Origin: Variovorax sp. S12S4
Lineage (GTDB): Bacteria; Pseudomonadota; Gammaproteobacteria; Burkholderiales; Burkholderiaceae_C
NCBI RefSeq assembly: GCF_023195515.1
Contig: NZ_JALPKR020000002.1
Span: 1,465,001 to 1,529,000 of the forward strand
Length of the DNA: 64,000 bases
Reading direction: 5' to 3'
The position numbers and the translations under genes are program-made. Below the pieces are notes generated by a model. That model did not search any database. It saw nothing but the letters and a program-made list of their open reading frames with translations, and had not been told where the DNA came from. Of the stretch, positions 9,182 to 19,317 are shown one piece after another (position 1 is the stretch's first letter; each line of letters starts with the position of its first letter).

Positions 9182-10520
9182 GCACCCGCGCCGCGTTCAA
9201 CACCGGCATCCGCTATCTGCGGATGTACCTGCATGCGCCCGGCGACAATGCCCAAGCCGCGGACGGGCGGCGCGCCATTGGCTATCTCTCGCAGTACGGC
9301 GACATTCTTCGCGTGTCGTTCGACGAGGCCTACATCGCCGATCCGGCCCGACCCACACTCTCGCTCGCCTACCGGGGTGCCGACGAGGCCGCGACCCGGG
9401 CCATCCTGGCCTCAGCCCGCGATGCCCGGGTGTCGCGCAGCGACGGCCACTGGCCGAGCTATTTCCAGAACCTGCTGCCCGAAGGCCACAACCGTGAGCG
9501 CCTCGCCTTGCAGCGCGGCTGCAGCGCGGACGACGAGTTCGAACTGCTGGCCGCCGCCGGACACGACCTCATGGGCGCGCTCGAGGTCGAGCCCGTGCCC
9601 ACGGCCGAAGGCATTCCCGACACGGTCCGGCACTGGCACACCGCGCTCGGGCTGGACGTGCTCGAACCGGGCTTCGTCGAACTGCCGGTGGAAGACGCGG
9701 CCGCCATTCCAGGCGTGGTGACCAAGTTCTCCGCCGTGCAGGATGGCCGGCGCTACGTGGTGCGGCGTCACGGCGCAGCCGGCTCATTCATCCTCAAGCT
9801 GCCGACCACGCGCCACCCCGACCTGGTAGCCAACGAGCACACCGGGTATCGCCTGTGCGGCGCACTCGGCCTTGACTGCGCCGAGGCCAGCGTGATCGAG
9901 CGCACCGAAGCCGACCTGCCCGAGCAGGTGCCGTTCGGACAGATCCTTGCCGTGCGCCGCTTCGACCGCACGGCCGATGGCGGCCGCATCCACATGGAGG
10001 AGTTCGCCCAGGTGCTGCAGTACGAGCCGCGCCAGAAGTACGGCCGCGGGCTCAACGTCGACTGGCCCGCCATGCTGCGCGTGCTGGACCGGCTGTCGCC
10101 CAACCCGGTGGCCGACGTGCGCGAATGCGTGCGACGCATCGTGGCTTTCATCCTGCTGGGCAACAGCGACGCCCACCTGAAGAACTGGGCATTGCGCTAC
10201 CCCGACGGCGTGGCGCCGGTGCTGGCGCCGCTCTACGACCCGGTGTGCGTGGCGGCTTTCTTCGAAGACGTGCCGGCGGTCGACTACGCGGTCAACCGCG
10301 CCATCGATGCACGCCTGCGCGCCTTCGACTGGCCAGCGCTCGAAGCGCTGCTGCGCGCGGCCGGGCTGCTGCGCCCCCCCGGCTCATGGCCATCGCCCGC
10401 GACACCGTGCGCCAAGCCCAGGCCGAGTGGCCCGCGCTGCTCGACGACGAGGCCACGCCGGCCAGCGTACGAAACTGCGTTCGCGCCCGTTTGGCAGGCG
10501 GCACGGCATTGGCGAGCTAG
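9178..10520 (+). CDS. hipA: HipA-family serine/threonine kinase toxin, frame broken near the C-terminus
   Basis: The start is a GTG overlapping the hipB stop by 4 bases. The kinase has an N-terminal HipA_N part (1-100), the DLMGALEV segment near 130, the ATP-binding Lys at about 207 (FILKLPT), the catalytic Asp331 and Asn336 (GNSDAHLKNWAL) and the metal-binding Asp354 (LYDPV). HipA kinases phosphorylate tRNA-ligated synthetases and stop growth. At a run of seven C (10374-10380) the frame leaves the family pattern and runs to 10566 with an unlikely Pro/Arg tail. Adding one C restores RLMAIARDTVRQAQAEWPAL and a natural end at 10520, giving 447 residues. So the gene is frameshifted, phase-off or mis-sequenced. 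All catalytic residues lie before the break. Confidence 0.82.
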
Positions 10521-10585
10521 GCCGGCGTCGAATACGATTGCAGGCGATTCAACTTGTTGCAATTGAGAAGAAGGAAAAACCGGCC

Positions 10586-11038
10586 ATGCGTTTCCTCGCC
10601 CGCCATCGCGCCCGCCTCGCGCTTCCCGTTTTCGCGGCCGTCGTCCTCGGGGCCGCGCTGTCCGGTTGCGGCAGCGGCATCAGCCTGGACGAACCGATCG
10701 AGGGGCCGGTCTGGCGCCTCGTGCAGCTGGGCAACGAGCCCGTGGCGCCCGGCGGCGATGCGCAGATCCAATTCGACCGCAGCAGCGGCCGCGTCAGCGG
10801 ATCGGGCGGCTGCAACCGGGTGTCGGGGTCGTTCACGCGCAGCGGCAGTACGCTGCGCATCGGCCAACTGGCCTCTACCCGCATGGCCTGCGCCGACCCT
10901 GTGCGCGGCGCGAATGAAGCGCAATTCATCTCGGCGCTGCAGGCCGCCGCCACCTATCGGTTGGCCGGCCCGGGGCGGCTTGCATTGCTCGACGCAAGCG
11001 GCCGGACGGTGGCAACGCTGAACTCGGCCAGCCGCTGA
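10586..11038 (+). CDS. META-domain lipoprotein (HslJ-like)
   Basis: A 150-residue outer-membrane-type lipoprotein: the signal ends in the lipobox LSGC with Cys28. The rest is a META/HslJ domain (WRLVQLGNEPV, GRVSGSGGCNRVSGSFTRSG, RMACADPVRGANEAQFISAL), including the conserved GxGGCNR segment. Such proteins are linked to heat-shock or novobiocin resistance phenotypes in E. coli, with no defined biochemistry. It lies 65 bases after the natural hipA end and converges with purC. Confidence 0.82.
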   Translation: MRFLARHRARLALPVFAAVVLGAALSGCGSGISLDEPIEGPVWRLVQLGNEPVAPGGDAQIQFDRSSGRVSGSGGCNRVSGSFTRSGSTLRIGQLASTRMACADPVRGANEAQFISALQAAATYRLAGPGRLALLDASGRTVATLNSASR

Positions 11039-11066
11039 GGCGGCCGGAGCCGGCTACCCAGCGAGC

Positions 11067-11972
11067 TCAGCCGGTGAGGCGCTCCAGCGCCTCGCGGTAC
11101 TTGGCCGCGGTCTTCTCGATCACTTCGGCCGGCAGGCGCGGCGCGGGCGGCGTCTTGTCCCAGGGCTTGCCGTTGATCTTGGTGGCCTCGAGCCAATCGC
11201 GCACAAACTGCTTGTCGTAGCTCGGCGGGTTGGCGCCGGCGGCCAGCGCGGCCTGGTAGCCCTCGACCGGCCAGTAGCGCGAGCTGTCGGGCGTCAGCAC
11301 TTCGTCCATCAGCACCAGCGTGCCGGCTTCGTCCAGGCCAAACTCGAACTTGGTGTCGGCAATGATCATTCCCTTGGTGAGAGCGATCTGCGCGGCGGTT
11401 TCGTAGATCTCGAGGCTGGTCTCGCGAATCTGCTGCGCCAGCTTGGGGCCGACGATCTCGACCACGCGGTCGTAGCTGATGTTCTCGTCGTGCTCGCCGG
11501 CCGCGGCCTTGGCGGCGGGCGTGAAGATCGGGCGCGGCAGCTTGCTTGCGTTGGTAAGCCCTTCGGGCAGCGGAACGCCGCACACGGAGCGGCTTTCCTG
11601 GTATTCCTTCCAGCCGCTGCCGGCCAGGTAGCCGCGCACCACCGCCTCGACCGGAATCGGCGTCAGGCGCTTGACCAGCATCGAGCGGCCAGTGACCTGC
11701 GGCACTTCTTCGGCCGTGACGACGCTCTCGGGCGCTTCGCCCGTCAGGTGGTTGGGGCACAGCTGGCCAAGCCGTTCGAACCACCACAGCGCCATTTGCG
11801 TGAGGATTTCGCCCTTGCCCGGAATCGGCTCGCCCATGATCACGTCGAAGGCGCTGAGCCGGTCGCTCGCGACCATCAGGATGCGGTCTTCGCCGACGGC
11901 GTAGTTGTCGCGCACCTTGCCGCGCGCAAGCAGGGGCAGGCTCTGGATGGAGGAGGTGTGGACGGTGGTCAT
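11067..11972 (-). CDS. purC: Phosphoribosylaminoimidazole-succinocarboxamide synthase (SAICAR synthase)
   Basis: A 301-residue enzyme that joins CAIR and aspartate with ATP in purine biosynthesis. Key segments are [57 protein letters not shown] and [19 protein letters not shown]. The length fits the longer SAICAR synthase form of beta-proteobacteria. The ATG at 11972 begins at the domain start. It lies downstream of fba on the same strand, separated by a terminator, and upstream of purE-purK in gene order with hipBA and cnoX in between. Confidence 0.95.
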   Translation of the reverse strand: MTTVHTSSIQSLPLLARGKVRDNYAVGEDRILMVASDRLSAFDVIMGEPIPGKGEILTQMALWWFERLGQLCPNHLTGEAPESVVTAEEVPQVTGRSMLVKRLTPIPVEAVVRGYLAGSGWKEYQESRSVCGVPLPEGLTNASKLPRPIFTPAAKAAAGEHDENISYDRVVEIVGPKLAQQIRETSLEIYETAAQIALTKGMIIADTKFEFGLDEAGTLVLMDEVLTPDSSRYWPVEGYQAALAAGANPPSYDKQFVRDWLEATKINGKPWDKTPPAPRLPAEVIEKTAAKYREALERLTG

Positions 11973-12026
11973 GGGGGCGATGCTGTGCGGAAACGGGTGA
12001 CGGGGGAAAACGGATTGTGCGCGCAG

Positions 12027-12050
12027 AAAAAAGCCACCGCGAACGGTGGC
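12027..12050 (-). terminator. Rho-independent terminator of fba
   Basis: On the minus strand a 7-base stem GCCACCG/CGGTGGC with a TTCG tetraloop is followed by six T. It starts 27 bases after the fba stop, so fba and purC are not simply one transcript. Confidence 0.85.
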
Positions 12051-12076
12051 CTGCGAATCGCGGAAAAAGTTTTTCT

Positions 12077-13141
12077 TCAGACCACTTCTTGCGCGAGCTC
12101 GCCCTTGGCGTACTTGGCGGCGACCACTTGCAGCGTCTCGCCCTTGATCTTGGCGCCCTGGCCTTCGCAGCCGAACTCGATGTAGCGCTGCTTGCAGATC
12201 TGCTTGGCGGCTTCGCGCGCGGGCTTGAGCCATTCGCGGGCGTCGAACTTCTCGGGGTTCTCGGCCAGGAACTTGCGCACCGCGCCGGTCATGGCCAGGC
12301 GGATGTCGGTGTCGATGTTGATCTTGCGCACGCCGTACTTGATGGCTTCCTGGATTTCCTCGACCGGCACGCCGTAGGTTTCCTTCATGTTGCCGCCGTA
12401 CTTGCGGATGATCTCGAGCAGGTCTTGCGGCACCGACGACGAGCCGTGCATCACCAGGTGGGTGTTGGGCAGGCGGGCGTGGATTTCCTTCACGCGCGAA
12501 ATCGACAGAATGTCGCCCGTGGGCTTGCGGGTGAACTTGTATGCGCCGTGGCTGGTGCCGATGGCAATGGCCAGCGCGTCGAGCTGCGTGGCCTTCACGA
12601 ACTGGGCGGCTTCCTCGGGATCGGTGAGCAGCGCGGAGTGGTCGAGCACGCCTTCGGCGCCAATGCCGTCTTCCTCGCCGGCCATGCCGGTTTCGAGCGA
12701 ACCCAGGCAGCCCAGTTCGCCTTCGACCGTAACGCCGACCTTGTGCGCCAGCTGCACGACCTTGCGGGTCACGTCGACGTTGTAGTCGAAGGAAGCCGGC
12801 GTCTTGCCGTCTTCGTGCAGCGAGCCGTCCATCATCACCGAGGAAAAGCCGAGGTCGATGGCGCCCTGGCAGATGGCCGGGCTCTGGCCGTGGTCCTGGT
12901 GCATGACCAGCGGAATGTTCGGGTACTGCTCGATCGCGGCCTGGATCAGGTGCTTGATGAAGGCTTCACCGGCGTATTTGCGGGCACCGGCGCTGGCTTG
13001 AAGGATGACGGGCGCGCCGGTTTCCTTGGCGGCCTCCATCACGGCCTGGACCTGTTCGAGGTTGTTGACGTTGAAGGCCGGAATGCCGTAGCCGTTGGCG
13101 GCTGCGTGATCCAGCAGTTCGCGCATCGAGACGAGTGCCAT
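12077..13141 (-). CDS. fba: Class II fructose-1,6-bisphosphate aldolase (Calvin-cycle subtype)
   Basis: A 354-residue zinc enzyme that cleaves or forms fructose-1,6-bisphosphate in glycolysis and gluconeogenesis. Zinc and catalytic segments are visible: [58 protein letters not shown] and [15 protein letters not shown]. The sequence type is the one called CbbA in autotrophs, which is the normal glycolytic aldolase in Comamonadaceae. It lies in the conserved pgk-pyk-fba-purC order, here split from pyk by acdR-acdS. Confidence 0.96.
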   Translation of the reverse strand: MALVSMRELLDHAAANGYGIPAFNVNNLEQVQAVMEAAKETGAPVILQASAGARKYAGEAFIKHLIQAAIEQYPNIPLVMHQDHGQSPAICQGAIDLGFSSVMMDGSLHEDGKTPASFDYNVDVTRKVVQLAHKVGVTVEGELGCLGSLETGMAGEEDGIGAEGVLDHSALLTDPEEAAQFVKATQLDALAIAIGTSHGAYKFTRKPTGDILSISRVKEIHARLPNTHLVMHGSSSVPQDLLEIIRKYGGNMKETYGVPVEEIQEAIKYGVRKINIDTDIRLAMTGAVRKFLAENPEKFDAREWLKPAREAAKQICKQRYIEFGCEGQGAKIKGETLQVVAAKYAKGELAQEVV

Positions 13142-13277
13142 GGGAAATACCTCGCGGAAATAGGGGAAAAAGAAGGCGGAAAGACGAGAGAAAACTGCCG
13201 CAATTCTATCGAGCCCCCTTGTGGGACGGCACTGACAGGTACCTCAGGGGAAATGGGCCGTACCGTGGCGGGCGCCC

Positions 13278-13787
13278 CTAGATCGGCAATTGCGTGGTCG
13301 ACAGCACCTGCTTGAGCACCACGAAAGTCCGGATCTGCCGCACGCCCGGCAAATACAGCAGCTGCTCCGCGTGCAGGCGGTTGAAGCTGTCGTTGTCGCG
13401 CGTGCGCACGAGCATGAAGTAGTCGAACTCGCCCGTGACTACGTGGCATTCGAGGCAGCCGGACACCTTTTGCGCCGCCTTTTCGAAGTCGGCAAACGAG
13501 TCGGGCGTGGAGCGGTCGAGCACCACGCCGATCATCACCAGCATCCCGAGCTCCAGCGCGTCGGCATCGAGCAGCGCCACGATGCCCTTGATGAGCCCGG
13601 CGGCCTTGAGCCGCTCCACGCGGCGCAGGCAGGCGGGCGCGCTGAGGTTGACCTTGGCGGCCAGCGCCACGTTCGACACCGAGGCGTCGCGCTGCAGGGC
13701 GCGAAGGATGGCGCGATCGGTGCGATCTAGCTCTGCCGCCGCCTCGGCCGCCTGTGCCGGCGCGGCACGCAACTTTGTTTTGCTCAT
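13278..13787 (-). CDS. acdR: Lrp/AsnC-family regulator of ACC deaminase
   Basis: A 169-residue protein with an N-terminal AsnC-type HTH ([39 protein letters not shown]) and a C-terminal RAM ligand domain (about 95-165). It is divergent from acdS with 135 bases between the starts. In plant-associated bacteria an Lrp-type AcdR next to acdS activates it when 1-aminocyclopropane-1-carboxylate is present, so the assignment rests on family plus neighbour. A free N-terminal stretch of about 18 Ala-rich residues precedes the HTH. Confidence 0.85.
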   Translation of the reverse strand: MSKTKLRAAPAQAAEAAAELDRTDRAILRALQRDASVSNVALAAKVNLSAPACLRRVERLKAAGLIKGIVALLDADALELGMLVMIGVVLDRSTPDSFADFEKAAQKVSGCLECHVVTGEFDYFMLVRTRDNDSFNRLHAEQLLYLPGVRQIRTFVVLKQVLSTTQLPI

Positions 13788-13922
13788 CTTTGTCTTGGCG
13801 AACCAAAAATCTCTGATCGCCCGATCTTGTCTTTTTTACGCCGTAATTCCACCAAAGTTTGCAAGCACGTTTCGGCGGCTTCTTCCTACCATCGATGGCA
13901 TCCCTTTTCTGGAGCAGCACCG
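13788..13922. promoter_or_regulatory. acdS: acdR-acdS divergent control region
   Basis: 135 bases between divergent starts, much richer in A/T than the genes (for example a CTTTTTT run near 13830). It must contain both promoters and the Lrp-type binding site. A GGAG ribosome-binding site lies 8 bases before the acdS ATG. I could not fix a -35/-10 pair with confidence. Confidence 0.5.
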
Positions 13923-14939
13923 ATGAATCTCAAGAAATTCCCCCGCCACGCACTCACCTTCGGCCCCACGCCGATTCACCCGCTCAAGCGCCTGAGCGCT
14001 CACTTGGGCGGCGAGGTCGAGCTCTACGCCAAGCGCGAGGACTGCAACAGCGGCCTGGCCTTCGGCGGCAACAAGACGCGCAAGCTCGAGTACCTGATTC
14101 CCGAGGCGCTCGAAGGCGGCTACGACACGCTGGTGTCGATCGGCGGCATCCAGTCGAACCAGACCCGGCAGGTGGCGGCCGTGGCCGCGCACCTGGGCCT
14201 GAAATGCGTGCTGGTGCAGGAGAACTGGGTCAACTATTCCGATGCGGTGTACGACCGCGTCGGCAACATCGAGATGTCACGCATCATGGGCGCCGACGTG
14301 CGCCTCGATGCTGCGGGCTTCGACATCGGCATTCGCAAGAGCTGGGAAGAGGCCATGGCCGACGTGCGCAAGGCCGGCGGCAAGCCTTTTCCCATTCCGG
14401 CCGGCTGCTCGGAGCATCCGCGCGGCGGCCTGGGATTCGTGGGCTTCGCTGAAGAAGTGCGGCAGCAGGAGGCCGAACTGGGCTTCAAGTTCGACTACAT
14501 CGTGACCTGCTCGGTCACGGGCAGCACGCAGGCCGGCATGGTGGTGGGCTTCGCGGCCGATGGCCGAGCCGACCGAGTGATCGGCATCGACGCCTCGGCC
14601 AAGCCGCAGCAGACCTTCGAGCAGATCGTGCGCATTGCCAAGGGCACGGCCGAATTGGTGGAGCTGGGCCGCGACATCACCGAGAAAGACGTGGTGCTCG
14701 ACCGCCGCTTCGGCGGCCCCGAATACGGCCTGCCCAACGAAGGCACGCTGGAAGCGATTCGCCTCTGCGCGCGCCTCGAAGGCATGCTGACCGACCCTGT
14801 GTACGAGGGCAAGTCGATGCACGGAATGATCGAGAAAGTGCGCTTGGGCGAATTCCCGGCCGGCTCGAAGGTGCTGTACGCGCACCTGGGCGGCGTGCCC
14901 GCGCTGAACGCCTACAGCTTCCTGTTCAGGAACGGCTGA
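13923..14939 (+). CDS. acdS: 1-aminocyclopropane-1-carboxylate deaminase
   Basis: A 338-residue PLP enzyme, the exact family length, that splits ACC (the plant ethylene precursor) into 2-oxobutanoate and ammonia. All residues that separate true ACC deaminase from D-cysteine desulfhydrase are in place: PLP Lys51 ([10 protein letters not shown]), Ser78 ([11 protein letters not shown]), Tyr294-Glu295 (DPVYEGKS) and Leu322 (YAHLGG). Using ACC as a nitrogen source lowers ethylene around roots, a trait of growth-promoting rhizobacteria. The sequence agrees closely with remembered Variovorax paradoxus AcdS. It is divergent from acdR and ends 6 bases from the convergent pyk. Confidence 0.97.
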   Translation: MNLKKFPRHALTFGPTPIHPLKRLSAHLGGEVELYAKREDCNSGLAFGGNKTRKLEYLIPEALEGGYDTLVSIGGIQSNQTRQVAAVAAHLGLKCVLVQENWVNYSDAVYDRVGNIEMSRIMGADVRLDAAGFDIGIRKSWEEAMADVRKAGGKPFPIPAGCSEHPRGGLGFVGFAEEVRQQEAELGFKFDYIVTCSVTGSTQAGMVVGFAADGRADRVIGIDASAKPQQTFEQIVRIAKGTAELVELGRDITEKDVVLDRRFGGPEYGLPNEGTLEAIRLCARLEGMLTDPVYEGKSMHGMIEKVRLGEFPAGSKVLYAHLGGVPALNAYSFLFRNG

Positions 14940-14945
14940 GCGGAC

Positions 14946-16394
14946 TCAGCTCGCGCGGCAGATCTTCAGCATGTTGGTGCCGCCCGGGGCACCCATCGGC
15001 TCGCCGCAGGTGATCGCGTAGACGTCGCCGGTCTGCACGATGCCGCGCTTCTTCAGGTGGGCTTCGGCCTGCTCGAGCGCGGTGTCACGGTCGCTTTCGG
15101 AATCCATCAGCAGCGGGCGCACGTTGCGGTAGAGCGCCATGCGGCGCTGCGTGGCAAGGCGCGAGGTCAGCGCGTACATCGGAATGTGCGCGCGGTGGCG
15201 GCTCATCCACAGCGGCGTGGAGCCCGACTCGGTGAGCGCCACGATCGCCTTGGCGCCCAGGTGGTGCGCCGTGAACAGTGCGCCCATGGCAATCGACTGG
15301 TCGATGCGGCTGTAGGTCTTGCCGCTGAAGTCGGCGTCAAGGGTCTTGTCTTCGGCCGATTCGGCGGCTTCGCAGATGCGGCTCATCTCCTGCACGGTTT
15401 CGAGCGGGTAGCGGCCCGAGGCGGTTTCGGCCGAGAGCATCACCGCGTCGGTGCCGTCGAGCACGGCGTTGGCCACGTCGCTCACTTCGGCGCGGGTGGG
15501 CACGGGGTTGGTGATCATCGACTCCATCATCTGGGTCGCGGTGATCACCACCTTGTCCATGTCGCGCGCCATGCGGATCATTTTTTTCTGCAGCGCGGGC
15601 ACGGCGGCGTTGCCGACTTCAACCGCCAGGTCCCCGCGCGCCACCATGATGCCGTCGCTCGCGCGCAGGATTTCTTCCAGCTTGGGAATGGCTTCGGCGC
15701 GCTCGATCTTGGCGATGAGCCCGGGCTTGTGCCCGTACGCGGCCGCGGCCACGTTGCACAGCTGGCGCGCCATTTCCATGTCGGTGGCGTTCTTCGGAAA
15801 GCTCACCGCCACGTAGTCGGCCTGGAAGCTCATCGCGGTCTTGATGTCTTCCATGTCCTTGGCGGTGAGCGCCGGCGCCGTGAGGCCGCCGCCCTGCTTG
15901 TTGATGCCCTTGTTGTTGGAGAGCTCGCCGCCCAGCTTGACGGTGGTGTGCACCGCCTCGCCCCGCACCGCGTCGACCGTGAGCACGATGAGGCCGTCGT
16001 TCAGCAGCAGCCGGTCGCCGGGGCGCACGTCGCGCGGCAGGTCCTTGTAGTCGAGGCCGACGGCATCGGCATCGCCCGGCTCGGTGCGCGAGGCGTCCAG
16101 CACGAACTTGGCGCCCGGCTCGAGCCAGACCTTGCCCTGCGCGAACTTGCCGACGCGGATCTTGGGGCCTTGCAGGTCGGCCATGATCGCCACTTCGCGG
16201 CCGATCTTGCGGGCGGCCTCTCGCACCATGGCGGCGCGGTCGATGTGGTCTTGCGCCGTGCCGTGGCTGAAGTTGAGCCGCACCACGCTGACCTTGTTCA
16301 GGATCATCTGTTCCAGCAGCTCGGGCGTATTGGAAGCCGGGCCGAGCGTGGCGACGATCTTGGTGGCGTGGCGGGGAAGGCGATCCGTGATCAT
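14946..16394 (-). CDS. pyk: Pyruvate kinase
   Basis: A 482-residue enzyme converting PEP and ADP to pyruvate and ATP. The ATG at 16394 is preferred over the in-frame ATG at 16409 because the GGAG inside the longer form sits at ribosome-binding distance from it. Domain signatures are KIVATLGPASNTPELLEQMI, RLNFSHG, IMADLQGPKIRVG, the active-site region ARGDLAVEVG and ATQMMESMI, and the C-terminal domain with VALTESGSTPLWMSRHRAHI. It lies 84 bases downstream of pgk on the same strand and is probably cotranscribed with it. Confidence 0.95.
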   Translation of the reverse strand: MITDRLPRHATKIVATLGPASNTPELLEQMILNKVSVVRLNFSHGTAQDHIDRAAMVREAARKIGREVAIMADLQGPKIRVGKFAQGKVWLEPGAKFVLDASRTEPGDADAVGLDYKDLPRDVRPGDRLLLNDGLIVLTVDAVRGEAVHTTVKLGGELSNNKGINKQGGGLTAPALTAKDMEDIKTAMSFQADYVAVSFPKNATDMEMARQLCNVAAAAYGHKPGLIAKIERAEAIPKLEEILRASDGIMVARGDLAVEVGNAAVPALQKKMIRMARDMDKVVITATQMMESMITNPVPTRAEVSDVANAVLDGTDAVMLSAETASGRYPLETVQEMSRICEAAESAEDKTLDADFSGKTYSRIDQSIAMGALFTAHHLGAKAIVALTESGSTPLWMSRHRAHIPMYALTSRLATQRRMALYRNVRPLLMDSESDRDTALEQAEAHLKKRGIVQTGDVYAITCGEPMGAPGGTNMLKICRAS

Positions 16395-16478
16395 TGAGCT
16401 TGTCTCCATTTTGTATCCGCTACTGTATACACTTTGTGTGACAACAGGAAGCGGGCACCGCGGCGCGGGCGCGAAAAA

Positions 16479-17670
16479 TCAGCCCGCAGCACGCTTGGCA
16501 AGGATTTCGAAGGCCGGGAGGGTCTTGCCCTCGAGCACCTCGAGGAAGGCGCCGCCGCCGGTCGAGATGTAGCCGACCTGCTTCTCGATGCCGTACTTGG
16601 CAATGGCCGCGAGCGTGTCGCCGCCGCCTGCGATCGAGAAGGCGCTGCTCTCGGCAATGGCCTGCGCAATGGCCTTGGTGCCGCCCGCGAAGGCGTCGAA
16701 CTCGAATACGCCCACCGGGCCGTTCCAGACGATGGTGCCGGCTTCGCGCAGCTGCGCCGCAAGGATCTCGGCGGTCTTCGGACCGATGTCCAGGATCAGG
16801 TCGTCATCGGCCACGTTGCTCGCGTCTTTTACCGTGGCGGGCGCGTCGGCCGCAAAGGTCTTGGCCGTGACCACATCCACCGGAATCGGCACGTCGGCGC
16901 CGCGCGCGCATGGATTCGATCACTTCCTTGGCTTGGTCGACGAGGTCGGGCTCGGCCAGCGACTTGCCGATCTTGAGGCCGGCCGCGAGCATGAAGGTGT
17001 TGGCAATGCCGCCACCGACGATCAACTGGTCGACGTTGGCCGACAGGCTCTTGAGGATGGTGAGCTTGGTGCTCACCTTGGAACCCGCCACGATGGCCAC
17101 CAGCGGCCGCTTGGGCAGAGCCAGCGCCTTCGAGATGGCGTCGAGCTCGGCTGCGAGCAGCGGGCCGGCCGCGGCCACCTTGGCGAACTGCGCGATGCCG
17201 TAGGTGGTGGCTTCGGCGCGGTGCGCGGTACCGAAGGCGTCGTTCACGTAGATGTCGGTGAGGGCCGCGAGCTTGCGGGCCAGCGCTTCGTCGTTCTTCT
17301 TCTCGCCCTTGTTGACGCGGCAGTTCTCGAGCAGAACGACCTGGCCGGGCTTCACGTCGACACCGTCGACCCAGTTGGCTACCACCGGAACCTCTCGGCC
17401 CAGCAGCTCGCCCAGGCGCTTGGCCACGGGGGCGAGCGAGTCTTCGGGCTTGAACTCGCCTTCGGTCGGGCGGCCCAGGTGCGAGGTGACCATGACGGCG
17501 GCGCCGGCGTCGAGCGCCAGCTGGATGCAGGGCACCGAGGCGCGAATGCGCGTGTCTTCGGTGATGTTGCCTGAGTCGTCCTGCGGCACATTGAGGTCGG
17601 CACGGATGAAGACGCGCTGGCCGGCGGCCTTGCCCTGCGCGCAGAGGTCGGTGAATCGAATGACGTTCAT
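16479..17670 (-). CDS. pgk: Phosphoglycerate kinase, with a frame break in mid gene
   Basis: The first 260 or so residues read as PGK N-domain and hinge ([62 protein letters not shown]). At a CG-dinucleotide tract (16899-16909) the frame shifts, and the C-domain continues in another frame from about 16892 ([59 protein letters not shown]). Restoring one CG unit gives [12 protein letters not shown] and a normal 397-residue protein. PGK is hard to lose, and both halves are otherwise intact, so an assembly indel is the likeliest cause. It heads the pgk-pyk pair. Confidence 0.9.
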
Positions 17671-17763
17671 GGTCTGTGTTTCGTGGAAGACAAGTCGCCT
17701 TGCATTGTAGGTTTCGCTCAGCGGCAGCTCTACACGCCTCTTGCGGCGTTCCGATGCTTTGCG

Positions 17764-18668
17764 TCAACCTTTCGGCTGCGCCCTGGCGAAGCGTTCGAGC
17801 ACTTCGACAAAGCTCGCCGCAGCCGGCGACAGGGCGCGCGCGCGGCGCTGTAGATGCAGACCTCGCGGTGGAAATCGGGCGACTCCAGCCGCACCATCTG
17901 CAGGCCGTGGGCACGCACGAGCGATGCGGAATAGGTCGGGCATACGGTAAGCCCCAGCCCCGAGGCCACCATGCCGAGCGCGGTGGTCATGTACGACACC
18001 TCCTGGGTGCCCGGGCGCAGCATGTAGTCGCGCTCCGCCGGGCCCAGTTCGGGCAGCACGCGCTGGCGAAAGTCGCGCGTGGGGGCAATGAAGGTGTACG
18101 GCCCGAGCTCATGCCAGCGCACCTTGCGGCGCCTGGCAAAGGCGTGGTCCGGCGGACAGATCAGCCAGTGCCTGTCGCGCAGCAGCGTGCGGCGTTCGAT
18201 CGCGCCGTCAACGGCCACGTCCTGCCCTACAGCGAGTTCGACATCGCCGGCCGCAACGCCGGCGAGCAGGTGTTCGGGCAAGGTATCGGCAAGGCGAACG
18301 TCGACATCGGGGTACGCCTCGCGATAAAGAGCAATCACCCGCGGCATCAGTGTGCAGGCCATCAGCTGGGGCGCTGCAAGGCGCAACACTCCTTTCTTCT
18401 TGTCACGCAAATCCGTCACGCCGGCCACCGCGCTCGTCAGGTCGCCGAGCAACCGGTGCACGGAAGGCAGGAACTCGCGGCCCGCTTCTGAAAGCTGCAC
18501 CCGCCGGGTATGACGGTCAAGCAATTTCACGCCGATTTCGCGCTCGAGTTCGCGCACCAGCACGCTGAGCGCCGATTGCGTGAGATGCAGTTGCTGCGCC
18601 GCAGCAGTAAAGCTGCCGGTCTCGGCCACCGCAGCGAAGGCGCGCAACTGGCGCAAGGTCAGATTCAT
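17764..18668 (-). CDS. LysR-family regulator of the adjacent catabolic cluster, frame broken at the C-terminus
   Basis: Residues 1-60 form the LysR winged helix (MNLTLRQLRAFAAVAETGSF, AAQQLHLTQSALSVLVRELE), followed by a LysR substrate-binding domain. It is divergent from the VOC gene at 18757, 88 bases apart, the usual place for an activator of that operon. Near residue 275 the frame enters a CG tract (17834-17844), after which the given frame reads an Arg-rich tail to 17730. Removing one CG unit (or adding one base) restores ARALSPAAASFVEVLERFAR and a natural stop at 17764, giving about 300 residues. The DNA-binding half is unaffected. Confidence 0.85.
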
Positions 18669-18756
18669 ATGTCTATTTCATCAATCGATGAATTAATTTC
18701 GATTGCATCATAAGACGCGGCGTCGCCCAATAACGGCTCACCGGAGACAAGAAGCC

Positions 18757-19317
18757 ATGCCCACGACCGACCACACGGCGCCCCCACCCGCCCCACCAGT
18801 GCGTGGACTGCACCACTTTGCCTGGCGCTGCCGCGACAGCGAGGAGACCCGCCGCTTCTACGAAGACCTGCTGGGCCTGCCGCTCGCGCACGTGATCAAG
18901 AGCGACCACGTGCCGAGCACGGGCGAGTACTGCCCCTACGTGCACATCTTTTTCCAGATGCGCGACGGTTCGTACATCGCCTTCTTCGACCTGGGCGACG
19001 ACATCGCCGCGCTGCCTTCACCCAACACCCCCGCGTGGGTGAACCACATCGCGCTGCGGGTGGACTCGGTGAGCGACCTGCTCGCCGCCAAGGCGCGGCT
19101 GGAGAACGCCGGCGTTGAAGTGCTGGGCGTGACCGACCACCACATCATCGAATCGATCTACTTCTTCGACCCCAACGGCATTCGCGTGGAGCTGACCACG
19201 CCGACCGTGCCGCAGGCCGAGATGGAAGCGCATGTGCTGCGCGCCCGTGCGGATCTCGACGCGTGGACCGTGCGCAAGGCCGCGCTGCGCGCAGCGAAAG
19301 GCATGGCAAATGTCTGA
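18757..19317 (+). CDS. VOC-superfamily protein (glyoxalase/extradiol dioxygenase type)
   Basis: A 186-residue protein with one vicinal-oxygen-chelate domain: LHHFAWRCRDSEETRRFYED at the start, PYVHIFFQMRDGSYIAFFDL in the middle, and VNHIALRVDSVSDLLAAKA plus FFDPNGIRVELTT in the second half. His and Glu residues at the expected metal positions are present. The GGAG at about 18741 supports the ATG at 18757. As the first gene after the divergent LysR, it may be a ring-cleavage enzyme or an isomerase of the pathway; sequence alone does not say which. It overlaps the next gene by 8 bases. Confidence 0.8.
   Translation: MPTTDHTAPPPAPPVRGLHHFAWRCRDSEETRRFYEDLLGLPLAHVIKSDHVPSTGEYCPYVHIFFQMRDGSYIAFFDLGDDIAALPSPNTPAWVNHIALRVDSVSDLLAAKARLENAGVEVLGVTDHHIIESIYFFDPNGIRVELTTPTVPQAEMEAHVLRARADLDAWTVRKAALRAAKGMANV

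Noticed and set aside
13923..14939. D-cysteine desulfhydrase instead of ACC deaminase
   Set aside because: Glu295 and Leu322 are the residues of true ACC deaminases, and the divergent AcdR-type regulator supports it.
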